In this document: one piece after another, positions 1 through 6,182 of the stretch | How the letters are laid out: every line of letters begins with the position of its first letter | Position numbering within the stretch: position 1 is the first letter of the stretch | Origin: Burkholderiaceae bacterium | GTDB taxonomy: Bacteria; Pseudomonadota; Gammaproteobacteria; Burkholderiales; Burkholderiaceae_C | Direction: 5' to 3' | Assembly: GCA_017853735.1 (NCBI GenBank) | Contig: JAFMJA010000133.1 | Location: 1 to 7,528 of the forward strand | Length of the DNA: 7,528 bases | The notes under the pieces: model-generated | What the model was told of the DNA's origin: nothing | What the model saw: only the letters and a program-made list of their open reading frames with translations | Databases searched by the model: none | Translations under genes and position numbers: made by a program

Positions 1-278
1 CAGACTCGATATTTCGGGACGTCAGTCCGGATGTCGATATCTTTGCCAAGCGCAGGCAGCAGGGGATCGCCAGGATCGGACACAGCCAGCAATGGGCAGG
101 GCTTGGGATTACGTTGGCAGAATCGCAGGAAATCATTGGCGTATTTCTCTGGCAGGATGACCACATTGCCTTGCACATGAGACGGCGCACCGCCGCTGGT
201 ATGACCTTGATAACGACCCTCCCGGATCTGCCGCCTGAACGTTTCGACGCTAGGGTAGTCGGGTTTGGTTGACTGCAT
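1..278 (-). CDS. Putative hydro-lyase, DUF1445/D-glutamate cyclase-like family (partial, N-terminal part)
   Basis: This minus-strand gene starts at the ATG at 278-276 and runs off the left edge, giving 92 residues with no stop. The start is supported by AGGA at 288-285, six bases upstream. The protein begins MQSTKPDYPSVETFRRQIRE and continues with a Gly-rich GHTSGGAPSHVQGN stretch, then VVILPEKYANDFLRFCQRNP, PCPLLAVSDPGDP and the DIDIRTDVPKYRV block. These blocks are the hallmark N-terminus of the DUF1445 (YcsI-like) 'putative hydro-lyase' family, whose mammalian member is a D-glutamate cyclase. Full members are about 260-270 residues, so roughly a third is present. The protein is cytoplasmic. 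The exact bacterial substrate is not settled, so 'hydro-lyase' is a family label rather than a demonstrated reaction. It is divergent from the reductase at 370. Confidence 0.85.
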   Translation of the reverse strand, partial: MQSTKPDYPSVETFRRQIREGRYQGHTSGGAPSHVQGNVVILPEKYANDFLRFCQRNPKPCPLLAVSDPGDPLLPALGKDIDIRTDVPKYRV

Positions 279-369
279 TTGCTATCCTTTGGCTCCGCCC
301 AGGTTCGGGGCTTATTGAAATGAGTTGCCGCTGCAGCAAGCGCTGCCTGGCACTGAAGAAAGTGGATAC
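279..369. promoter_or_regulatory. Divergent intergenic region (hydro-lyase / reductase)
   Basis: This 91-bp gap separates two divergently transcribed genes, so it should hold the start signals for both. I see the minus-strand ribosome-binding site (AGGA, 288-285). On the plus strand there is a small hairpin-capable GCAGC-AAGC-GCTGC (333-346). I do not find a convincing -35/-10 pair in either direction, so no promoter position is claimed. Confidence 0.4.
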
Positions 370-1368
370 ATGAAGGCTGTGATTATCAGGGAGTTCGGTC
401 CTCCAGAAATGCATCGGGTCGAGGAAGTCCAGGATCCCTTGTTCGGACCGGATGAAGTCCTCATTGATGTCAGGGCAGCTGCTGTGAATTTTCCTGATCT
501 CCTGGTGATTGGGGGCAAATACCAGATTCTTCCAGCGCGCCCCTTTACGCCCGGCAAGGATGCTGCCGGGGTGGTGGTGGCCCTGGGCGACAAGGTGACA
601 AGTTTGCGAGTCGGCCAGCGTGTTCAGGTACAGCTCGAACATGGTGCGTACGCTTCGCGTGTAGCAGCCCCAGCCTTGCAGTGTCATTTGATGCCCGATG
701 AAATGAGCTTCGTAGAAGCGGCTGCCATGGGTTTGGTTTACCAGACTGCCTACTTTGGCTTGATCGACCGAGCCCAATTCAAAACAGGTGAAACCGTTCT
801 GATCAATGGCGCTGCTGGCGGCGTGGGACTGGCTGCTGTTCAAATCGTCAAGGGCTTGGGCGGGATAGTGCTGGCTGCAGTGAGCAACCCCGAGCAGGCA
901 AAGCTGGTTTTGTCGCATGGTGCCGACCATGTGATTGACCTGTCTGGAAATGACCTGCGCGATTCGGTACGTTCCCAGGTACACGCGGCCACTTCAGGTC
1001 GTGGTGCAGATGTGGTGCTGGATACGCTGGGTGGAGATGTATTTGACGGCTCGCTACGGGCGCTGGCCTGGTGCGGCCGACTGGTGGTGATTGGATTTGC
1101 CGCTGGACGTATTCCGGACATCAAGGCCAACTATTTGCTTGTCAAAAATATTTCAGTGCTGGGCCTGCACTGGAGTGATTACCGCGAACGTCAACCGCAA
1201 CGGGTTGCTCAGGTTCATGAAGCGTTGATGAAGCTCTATCGCGCAAAAGCCATTCGTCCAGAGGTCATGAAAACCTTTCCTCTGGAGCAGTATGCACAAG
1301 CCATGCAACTGGTACAAAGCGGCCAGGCGCTGGGGAAAATTGTGTTGAATCTGAGCACAGATCAGTAG
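370..1368 (+). CDS. Zinc-independent NAD(P)H:quinone oxidoreductase-type (MDR superfamily) reductase
   Basis: A 332-residue cytoplasmic medium-chain dehydrogenase/reductase of the quinone oxidoreductase branch. It is predicted to transfer hydride from NAD(P)H to a quinone or to an activated C=C bond. The N-terminal GroES-like catalytic domain covers roughly residues 1-125 and the Rossmann domain roughly 125-265. The coenzyme-binding motif GAAGGVG is at 147-153. The usual zinc ligands of alcohol dehydrogenases are absent (the active-site segment reads NFPDLLVIGGKYQ near 40-52), as expected for this branch. The motif PGKDAAGVV near 61-69 and the C-terminal LGKIVLNL ending also fit, and the length is typical. 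I chose the ATG at 370 because MKAVIIREFGPP is the canonical family N-terminus and a purine-rich AAGAAAG lies 7 bases upstream. An in-frame TTG at 325 would add 15 residues with no family resemblance. The substrate is unknown; a role in reducing an enoyl or quinone intermediate of nearby catabolism is only a guess. Confidence 0.9.
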   Translation: MKAVIIREFGPPEMHRVEEVQDPLFGPDEVLIDVRAAAVNFPDLLVIGGKYQILPARPFTPGKDAAGVVVALGDKVTSLRVGQRVQVQLEHGAYASRVAAPALQCHLMPDEMSFVEAAAMGLVYQTAYFGLIDRAQFKTGETVLINGAAGGVGLAAVQIVKGLGGIVLAAVSNPEQAKLVLSHGADHVIDLSGNDLRDSVRSQVHAATSGRGADVVLDTLGGDVFDGSLRALAWCGRLVVIGFAAGRIPDIKANYLLVKNISVLGLHWSDYRERQPQRVAQVHEALMKLYRAKAIRPEVMKTFPLEQYAQAMQLVQSGQALGKIVLNLSTDQ

Positions 1369-1410
1369 TTACCCTCACTTCAATTCCACGCCGCCCCGTC
1401 TTTCAGCCAA

Positions 1411-1429
1411 CCAAGATAAAATTTCTTGG
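1411..1429. promoter_or_regulatory. Candidate operator: inverted repeat CCAAGA-N7-TCTTGG
   Basis: Perfect 6-bp arms (1411-1416 and 1424-1429) flank an A+T-only 7-base spacer, TAAAATT. It sits 43 bp after the reductase stop and just upstream of the candidate promoter for the ABC importer. It lacks a following T-run, so it does not look like a terminator, and it has the size and shape of a dimeric repressor or activator site. No regulator gene is in the window. A chance palindrome of this size cannot be excluded. Confidence 0.3.
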
Positions 1430-1435
1430 GAAAAT

Positions 1436-1466
1436 CTTACACACACTGGCATTGAATTGTTATTAT
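1436..1466 (+). promoter_or_regulatory. Candidate sigma-70 promoter for the importer operon
   Basis: A CTTACA box (1436-1441, 4 of 6 matches to TTGACA) and a TATTAT box (1461-1466, 5 of 6 matches to TATAAT) are separated by 19 bp. They lie about 50 bp upstream of the binding-protein start, in a locally A+T-rich stretch. The spacing is longer than optimal, so this would be a weak or activator-dependent promoter. Placement is by eye only. Confidence 0.3.
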
Positions 1467-1502
1467 TCCGGATGACTTGTTTTTATCGCTTGATGATTAT
1501 TT

Positions 1503-1508
1503 GAGGAG
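1503..1508 (+). promoter_or_regulatory. Strong ribosome-binding site that fixes the binding-protein start
   Basis: GAGGAG lies 7 bases before the ATG at 1516. It decides against the in-frame TTG at 1477, which would place 13 extra residues ahead of the signal peptide and has no Shine-Dalgarno sequence. Confidence 0.8.
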
Positions 1509-1515
1509 AACAGAG

Positions 1516-2802
1516 ATGGTATTGAAAAAGACAGTTTATTCCCTGCTCGGCACATTGTTGACCAGCGCCACATTCTTGGCCCAGGCTCAGGCACCTGCTC
1601 CCGCCGAGATCAAGATTGGTGTGGTCACCTTTTTGTCGGGACCTGCCGCATCGCCTTTTGGCGTACCTGCGCGGAATGCAGCCGAGCTGATGATTGAGAA
1701 ATTCAACGCTGGCGCTGTCCCTGCCCCCTACAACCAGAAAGGTATTGGTGGTGCGCCAATCAAGATGGTGCTGATCGATGAAAGTGGCACTAGCACCAGC
1801 GTGGTGACCGAATACCGCAACCTGGTACAGCGTGAAAAGGTTGACCTGGTGGTCGGCTACATCTCCAGCGGCAATTGTCTGGCTGTCGCGCCGGTGGCTG
1901 AGGAGTTGAAAACCATCACCATGCTGTTTGACTGCGGCACACCCCGAATCTTCGAAGAGGGCAAGAAAGACTATGTCTTCCGTGCCTCCAACCACGCCAC
2001 TGCTGACAGTGTGGGCGCAGCCCTCTATTTGAAGTCGATCAAGCCAAACATCAAGAACTATGGCGGCATCAATCAGAACTACGCCTGGGGCCAGGACTCG
2101 TGGAAAGATTTCGACGGTGCCATGAAGGTTCTGTTCCCGCAATCGAAAGTGACGACTTCGCAGATGCCTAAACTGTTTGCAGGTCAGTACAACGCTGAAA
2201 TTTCTGCCCTGATGTCCAGCAAGTCGGATGTCGTCCATACCAGCTTCTGGAGTGGTGACCTGGAGGCATTCATTCTGCAGTCAGTGCCACGTGGCTTGTA
2301 CAAGTCCAGCACGGTGGTGCTGACAACGGGTGAAACAGCCATGTACCGCTTGGCCAGCAAAATTCCGGACGGCACTGTCATTGGTGCACGTGGTCCCTAC
2401 GGCGTGCTGGCACCAAAATCTGCACTCAACGATTGGTATCGTGAAAATTTCACTGACCGCTACAACACACCTCCCAACTACGCCGCTTACCAGATGACCC
2501 ATTCCTTGATGGCGGTCAAGCTGGCTTGGGAGAAAGCCCAGGCGGCCAACAATGGCGCTCGTCCTACCGCTGATCAGGTAGCTGCGGCGATGCGTGGTAT
2601 GAGCTACGAAGGCCCAGGTGGAGTGCACAAATTTGCCTTGGGCAATGGCCACCAGGCTGTTTCAGAAACCGCCTATGGTCGCACCAAAATGGTCAAGGGT
2701 CAGATGACCATCGTCGATGTCAAACGCTTTCCAGCAGAGCAAGTGATGCCGCCCGAAGGCATCAAGAGTGAAGATTGGATTGCCAAAGGCTTCAAGAAGT
2801 AA
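1516..2802 (+). CDS. Periplasmic substrate-binding protein of a LIV-type (HAAT) ABC importer
   Basis: The 428-residue precursor starts with a classical signal peptide: MVLKK charged region, hydrophobic core to about residue 21, then A-Q-A-Q-A. Cleavage is probable after Ala24 or Ala26, giving a soluble periplasmic protein with no lipobox cysteine. The mature protein opens with IKIGVVTFLSGPAA, the first strand and loop of Peripla_BP_6 (type I periplasmic-binding fold) proteins. KMVLIDESG near 83-91 and LVVGYISSGN near 111-120 follow, with a long C-terminal lobe containing YAAYQMTHSLMAVKLAWEKA. It is longer than LivJ/LivK (about 345 mature residues), as is common for family members binding aromatic or other organic acids and amides. 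Cys121 and Cys140 are the only cysteines. It is the first gene of the importer and would deliver ligand to the permeases at 2866 and 3759. The ligand cannot be read from sequence; branched-chain amino acids are not assured. Confidence 0.92.
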   Translation: MVLKKTVYSLLGTLLTSATFLAQAQAPAPAEIKIGVVTFLSGPAASPFGVPARNAAELMIEKFNAGAVPAPYNQKGIGGAPIKMVLIDESGTSTSVVTEYRNLVQREKVDLVVGYISSGNCLAVAPVAEELKTITMLFDCGTPRIFEEGKKDYVFRASNHATADSVGAALYLKSIKPNIKNYGGINQNYAWGQDSWKDFDGAMKVLFPQSKVTTSQMPKLFAGQYNAEISALMSSKSDVVHTSFWSGDLEAFILQSVPRGLYKSSTVVLTTGETAMYRLASKIPDGTVIGARGPYGVLAPKSALNDWYRENFTDRYNTPPNYAAYQMTHSLMAVKLAWEKAQAANNGARPTADQVAAAMRGMSYEGPGGVHKFALGNGHQAVSETAYGRTKMVKGQMTIVDVKRFPAEQVMPPEGIKSEDWIAKGFKK

Positions 2803-2828
2803 GCTGACCTGCTAATCAATTGCTTGAT

Positions 2829-2854
2829 AAGCGGCACCTCAGGGTGCCGCTTTT
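2829..2854 (+). terminator. Hairpin with short U-tract between binding protein and permease genes
   Basis: A perfect 10-bp stem, AAGCGGCACC (2829-2838) paired with GGTGCCGCTT (2843-2852), encloses a TCAG tetraloop and ends in TTTT (2851-2854). It is strong as a hairpin but has only four Ts, followed by AGAACT. It lies 26 bp after the binding-protein stop and 11 bp before the permease start. A full terminator here would isolate the permeases. The more likely role is partial termination or protection of the upstream mRNA 3' end, which gives more binding protein than membrane components, an arrangement known in binding-protein-dependent importers. Confidence 0.7.
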
Positions 2855-2865
2855 AGAACTGCTGT

Positions 2866-3762
2866 ATGTCCCAACTCATGGTTGTTTTGGTGGATGGTAT
2901 TAACTATTCCGCCTGGTTGTTCCTGTCAGCTGTTGGATTGACCCTGATTTACGGGGTCATGAAAATCGTCAATGTGGCGCACGGCAGTTTCTACGCCATG
3001 GGCGCTTATGCGGCTGCCAGCGTGGTTGGCTACTGGACCACCAATGGTTTCAATCCCTATCTGTCCTATCTGGCCCTTGTTGTGGCCGCTGTTCTTGCCG
3101 GATTTGTGGTCGGCCCACCGATTGAACGCTTTCTGTTGCGCTACCAATATGAGAAAGATGAGGTGGTGATCCTCCTCATCACCTATGGTCTGTTTCTGAT
3201 CCTTGAGGATGTCATCAAACTGATCTGGGGTGTCAATCCCTATTTTGTTTCGGAGCCCTACGAGTTGTTGGGAAACTTTGAAATCGCCGAGATGAGCTAT
3301 CCCAATTACTACCTCCTGATGGTCGGGCTCGCCTTGGTAGTGGGGCTGATGTTGCTTTATGTCCTGAACAAGACGCGCTTTGGACGGCTTCTGGTCAGCG
3401 TGATCCATGACCGAGAAATCAGTGCTGCAATGGGCATCGATGTCGGCAAAATCTTTGTCCTGACCTTTGGCGTGGGCTGCTCATTGGCTGCGTTGGCTGG
3501 TGCCTTCACTGCGCCCACTATTTCTGTCACCCCGGGTCTTGGCGTGGAAGTCATCGTGCTGTCCTTTGCAGTGGTCGTCACCGGTGGATTGGGCAGTTTG
3601 CCGGGGGTTGCCCTGGCAGCACTGATCATGGGCATGGTACGAGCCTTGTGCGTTCACTTTGCGCCGCAACTCGAACTATTCGTGATTTTCAGCGTCATGG
3701 CGCTGGTACTGGCATTTCGTCCGCGCGGACTGTACAGCCTGGCAGAGACGCGCAAGATATGA
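2866..3762 (+). CDS. livH: LivH-like inner-membrane permease of the ABC importer
   Basis: A 298-residue integral membrane protein, of normal length for LivH (about 300), forming one half of the translocation channel. It has about eight hydrophobic segments. The LivH hallmark N-terminal block GLTLIYGVMKIVNVAHGSFYAMGAY is at about 24-48. The cytoplasmic coupling loop is TRFGRLLVSVIHDREISAAMG, which contacts an ATPase subunit. VVVTGGLGSLPG occurs late, and the closing LAFRPRGLYS motif matches the family. The start ATG follows the hairpin by 11 bp and has no clear Shine-Dalgarno sequence; ATG 2878 (Met5) is an alternative with no better site. The TGA stop overlaps the next ATG (ATGA, 3759-3762). 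The gene symbol reflects family, not proven substrate. Confidence 0.92.
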   Translation: MSQLMVVLVDGINYSAWLFLSAVGLTLIYGVMKIVNVAHGSFYAMGAYAAASVVGYWTTNGFNPYLSYLALVVAAVLAGFVVGPPIERFLLRYQYEKDEVVILLITYGLFLILEDVIKLIWGVNPYFVSEPYELLGNFEIAEMSYPNYYLLMVGLALVVGLMLLYVLNKTRFGRLLVSVIHDREISAAMGIDVGKIFVLTFGVGCSLAALAGAFTAPTISVTPGLGVEVIVLSFAVVVTGGLGSLPGVALAALIMGMVRALCVHFAPQLELFVIFSVMALVLAFRPRGLYSLAETRKI

Positions 3763-4700
3763 GTATCGATAAGCCAATTTTCCGTTTTGCTGTATTCCTG
3801 GGCTGCCTGTTGCTGGCCTCGCCCTGGTTGCCGCAATGGGCCATGTTCATGATCACCATTGCAGGAGCCAACGGTATGGTGGTGCTCGGACTGATGCTGT
3901 TCCTGCGCGCCGGTCTGGTGTCGTTTGGCCAGGCCCTGTACTTTTGCGTGGGTGCATACGCCACCGGGCTGATGACCCAGATGTTCAAATTTACCGATAT
4001 CTTCGTGTTGCTGATCTCAGCGGGGGTCATGTCGGGCGTGTTGGCCTACATCCTGGGATTTCTGCTGGCCAAGTACCGTGCAATCTTCTTTGGCCTGCTG
4101 TCACTGGCGTTTTCCATGATTTTGTATGGCCTGCTGGCCAAAACCGAGGCGCTGGGCTCCACCGACGGTTTCAACATACCTGCGATCACTATCCTGGGCT
4201 GGCTACCACCACAGCCCCTGGTCCGAGTGACCATCCTGGCAGTGACTTTTGCTGTCATGCTGCTCTGCCTGACTTTTGTCAATGGACTTCTGCGCAGCCC
4301 TCGCGGATTGTTGTTGACCGCCATTCGTGACAACGAAATCCGTACCGAATACATGGGCGCTTCAGCGCAGCGAACGATTCACCTTATCTATGTGATTGCA
4401 GGCGTATTGGCAGGCTTGGGTGGTGCACTAGCTGCCGTCGCAGTGGGGCATATCGATCCCGCCATGGCTTTTTGGACCACATCGGGCGAATTCATTTTCA
4501 TCACCATCCTGGGCGGCATTGGCAGCGTGTTGGCACCATTTCTGGGATCCATGGTGTTTGGTGTCATCCACACCGTTGCTTTTGCCAACTCTCCCAACAC
4601 CTGGCAAATGATGATCGGTCTGGCTCTGATTGCGGTCATTCTCCTCTTGCCAGACGGGCTGTGGTCTTTGGTGTCCAGAATGAAAAAGGCACGCGCATGA
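3759..4700 (+). CDS. livM: LivM-like inner-membrane permease of the ABC importer
   Basis: A 313-residue polytopic membrane protein, the second half of the transport channel. LivM-family blocks are visible: NGMVVLGLMLFLRAGLVSFGQA with the following GAYATGL, then ALGSTDGFN (the family's TGGSDG-like loop). The cytoplasmic coupling loop is LLTAIRDNEIRTEYMGA, followed by GVLAGLGGALAA, ITILGGIGS and the terminal LLPDGLWSL. The length is close to the family norm for forms without a long N-terminal extension. I chose the ATG at 3759, which overlaps the stop of livH by 4 bp; an upstream in-frame start at 3648 would read through the livH coding sequence and add 37 non-family residues. Only a weak AGAG (3744-3747) precedes it, so translation is probably coupled to livH. 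Confidence 0.92.
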   Translation: MSIDKPIFRFAVFLGCLLLASPWLPQWAMFMITIAGANGMVVLGLMLFLRAGLVSFGQALYFCVGAYATGLMTQMFKFTDIFVLLISAGVMSGVLAYILGFLLAKYRAIFFGLLSLAFSMILYGLLAKTEALGSTDGFNIPAITILGWLPPQPLVRVTILAVTFAVMLLCLTFVNGLLRSPRGLLLTAIRDNEIRTEYMGASAQRTIHLIYVIAGVLAGLGGALAAVAVGHIDPAMAFWTTSGEFIFITILGGIGSVLAPFLGSMVFGVIHTVAFANSPNTWQMMIGLALIAVILLLPDGLWSLVSRMKKARA

Positions 4701-5500
4701 GTTCGATCATTCTCAATGCAAAAGGCCTTAATAAATCCTTTGGTGCGGTCACCGCGGCATCGGATATCCATGTGGCTGTGGAGCAGGGTGCCTGCATTGG
4801 CCTGATTGGAACCAATGGTGCTGGCAAAACAACTTTCGTGAACATGATCACCGGCTATCTGAAGCCTGACAGCGGCGTGATCGAGTTTGACGGAAGGGAT
4901 ATCACTGACCTGATTCCACGCCAGATCACCCAGCTCGGGATCAGCCGCTCCTTTCAAATCCCCCAGCTCTATAACACCATGACTGCCTTGGAGAATCTGG
5001 AAATGAGCTACGGCGTCATTTCCTTGATTGCCCACCGCGGCAGCCTGTTCACTCGCACGGACGATATTGTTCCTGGTTACGGCAAGTCCATTCGTGCCCT
5101 GGCTGAGGAATCCCTGGAAAAGTTTGGCCTTTCGGCTTACCGTGACAAGGTCACTCGGGTGTTGCCCGGCGGGGTTAGAAAATTGCTGGACATCGCCATG
5201 GCCATGGCTGTTCGACCCAAGATTTTGCTGCTCGACGAACCAACCAGCGGCGTTTCAGCTGAAGAGAAGTTTGACATCATGGACATGGTGATGAATGTGG
5301 TGCGCAGTGGTGGCACCACCGTGATGTTTGTCGAGCATGATATGGAAATCGTGGCGCGCCATGCCGATCGTGTGCTGGCTTTTTACGATGGCAGCATCAT
5401 CGCCGATGGTCCTCCGCAGCAGGCCCTGAAAGACCCACGCGTGCTCAAATATATTGTTGGCGAAAGCCAGGCTGCCTCTGTGGTTGGGGAGGCACATTGA
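4697..5500 (+). CDS. livG: LivG-like ATP-binding subunit of the ABC importer, with an atypical signature motif
   Basis: A 267-residue cytoplasmic ATPase. Walker A is GTNGAGKT (38-45), the Q-loop Gln is Q87 in RSFQIP, Walker B is ILLLDE (176-181), and the switch His is H214 in FVEHDME. The LivG-type insertion between Q-loop and signature is present, and the C-terminus GPPQQALKDPRVLKYIVGE is the usual family tail (BCA_ABC_TP_C-like). The signature motif reads LPGGV (156-160), followed by RKLLDIAMAMA, instead of the family's LSxGxQR, and the D-loop region reads TSGVS instead of the common AGLN. The order of motifs is intact, so the protein is very likely functional as one half of a heterodimer with LivF. 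The start ATG overlaps the livM stop (ATGA) and is served by AAGG at 4686-4689. The longer in-frame form from 4472 reads through livM and was discarded. Confidence 0.92.
   Translation: MSSIILNAKGLNKSFGAVTAASDIHVAVEQGACIGLIGTNGAGKTTFVNMITGYLKPDSGVIEFDGRDITDLIPRQITQLGISRSFQIPQLYNTMTALENLEMSYGVISLIAHRGSLFTRTDDIVPGYGKSIRALAEESLEKFGLSAYRDKVTRVLPGGVRKLLDIAMAMAVRPKILLLDEPTSGVSAEEKFDIMDMVMNVVRSGGTTVMFVEHDMEIVARHADRVLAFYDGSIIADGPPQQALKDPRVLKYIVGESQAASVVGEAH
5486..5492 (+). promoter_or_regulatory. Ribosome-binding site that fixes the LivF start
   Basis: GGGGAGG, inside the 3' end of livG, is 9 bases before the ATG at 5502 and is the strongest such site in the permease-ATPase block. It rules against the in-frame ATG at 5454, which would add 16 unrelated residues. 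Confidence 0.7.
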
Positions 5501-5501
5501 G

Positions 5502-6152
5502 ATGCTGAAAGTTTCCAATCTGAATGTTTCGATACAGTCAGTCGACATCCTGCGCAATGTGTCGATGGAACTCCCCTCCGGCTCTATGGCCGGGCTAGTT
5601 GGAAGAAATGGTGCGGGCAAGACGACCCTGATCAAAAGCATCATGGGTTTGCTCAAAGTGGGTTCCGGTAGCATTGAATTCGAGGGCCATGATCTGGTTC
5701 GTCAACCGGTCAACCTGCGCAGCCAAATCCATATCGGCTACATGCCGGAAGACCGCCGCCTGATACCAGACCTGACGGTGGAAGAAAACATCCTGGTTCC
5801 AGTCTGGGCCAGCAAGCACCCTCATCCTCAAGAGCGGCTTGAGCATGTGTACACGCTGATTCCCGAGTTGCGGGAATTTGCCACGCGTCGAGGCCAACAA
5901 CTATCTGGTGGACAGCAAAAACTGGTGGCTTTGGGTCGCTCCCTGATGATCGGCACCAAGCTATTGCTGCTCGACGAGCCATTTGAGGGCGTTGCGCCTG
6001 CCTTGGCTCAAAGATTGGTGGAGGTCATAGGACAACTCAAGTCCGAGGGAATGTCGGTGATTTTTTCTGAGTCAGACCTGCAGCACTCACGCCACCTGGT
6101 AGAAAAAATATTCGCAATCGACCGTGGTGAACTGGTCGAAAAAATGATCTGA
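5502..6152 (+). CDS. livF: LivF-like ATP-binding subunit of the ABC importer, short form with atypical switch
   Basis: A 216-residue cytoplasmic ATPase, partner of LivG. Walker A is GRNGAGKT (34-41). The family-specific YMPEDRRLIPDLTVEENI replaces a Gln Q-loop (80-97), as LivF proteins usually have PEGRR there. The signature is a canonical LSGGQ (134-138) and Walker B is LLLLDE (154-159), followed by PFEGVAPALA. At the switch the sequence is VIFSESD, so Ser191 stands where other ABC ATPases have His and LivF proteins usually have Gln (VEQN). The protein ends at DRGELVEKMI, about 20 residues earlier than E. coli LivF (237 residues), so the usual C-terminal tail is missing. No continuation is seen in another frame. 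It starts 1 bp after the livG stop. Family assignment is firm, substrate unknown. Confidence 0.9.
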   Translation: MLKVSNLNVSIQSVDILRNVSMELPSGSMAGLVGRNGAGKTTLIKSIMGLLKVGSGSIEFEGHDLVRQPVNLRSQIHIGYMPEDRRLIPDLTVEENILVPVWASKHPHPQERLEHVYTLIPELREFATRRGQQLSGGQQKLVALGRSLMIGTKLLLLDEPFEGVAPALAQRLVEVIGQLKSEGMSVIFSESDLQHSRHLVEKIFAIDRGELVEKMI

Positions 6153-6162
6153 CAGCGACAGC

Positions 6163-6182
6163 CCTAAGCTTTCACGCTTAGG
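6163..6182. terminator. Hairpin between convergent genes, possible weak bidirectional terminator
   Basis: CCTAAGC (6163-6169) and GCTTAGG (6176-6182) form a 7-bp stem around a 6-base loop, in the 25-bp gap where livF and the racemase gene converge. The right arm includes the racemase stop codon. Neither strand has a T-run directly after the stem, so if it terminates transcription it would do so weakly. On the minus strand a run of six Ts appears only about 20 bases further on, inside livF. Confidence 0.35.

Noticed and set aside
325..369. Upstream TTG start for the reductase
   Set aside because: It adds 15 residues unlike any quinone oxidoreductase N-terminus, while the ATG at 370 gives the canonical MKAVIIREFG start.
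250..984. Long minus-strand open frame opposite the reductase
   Set aside because: It lies antisense to a clear MDR-family gene, has no recognisable domain, and its composition looks like a shadow frame. The real minus-strand gene here is the hydro-lyase ending at 278 in a different frame.
1477..1515. Upstream TTG start for the binding protein
   Set aside because: It would bury the signal peptide behind 13 extra residues; GAGGAG at 1503-1508 points to the ATG at 1516.
1483..2238. 251-residue minus-strand open frame opposite the binding protein
   Set aside because: It is antisense to a well-supported signal-peptide-bearing binding protein, with no family motif and no ribosome-binding site of note. 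It is a typical shadow of a biased-codon gene.
4472..4696. N-terminal extension of LivG within livM
   Set aside because: It is simply an open reading frame through the livM coding region in another frame; the ATGA junction at 4697 is the normal start.
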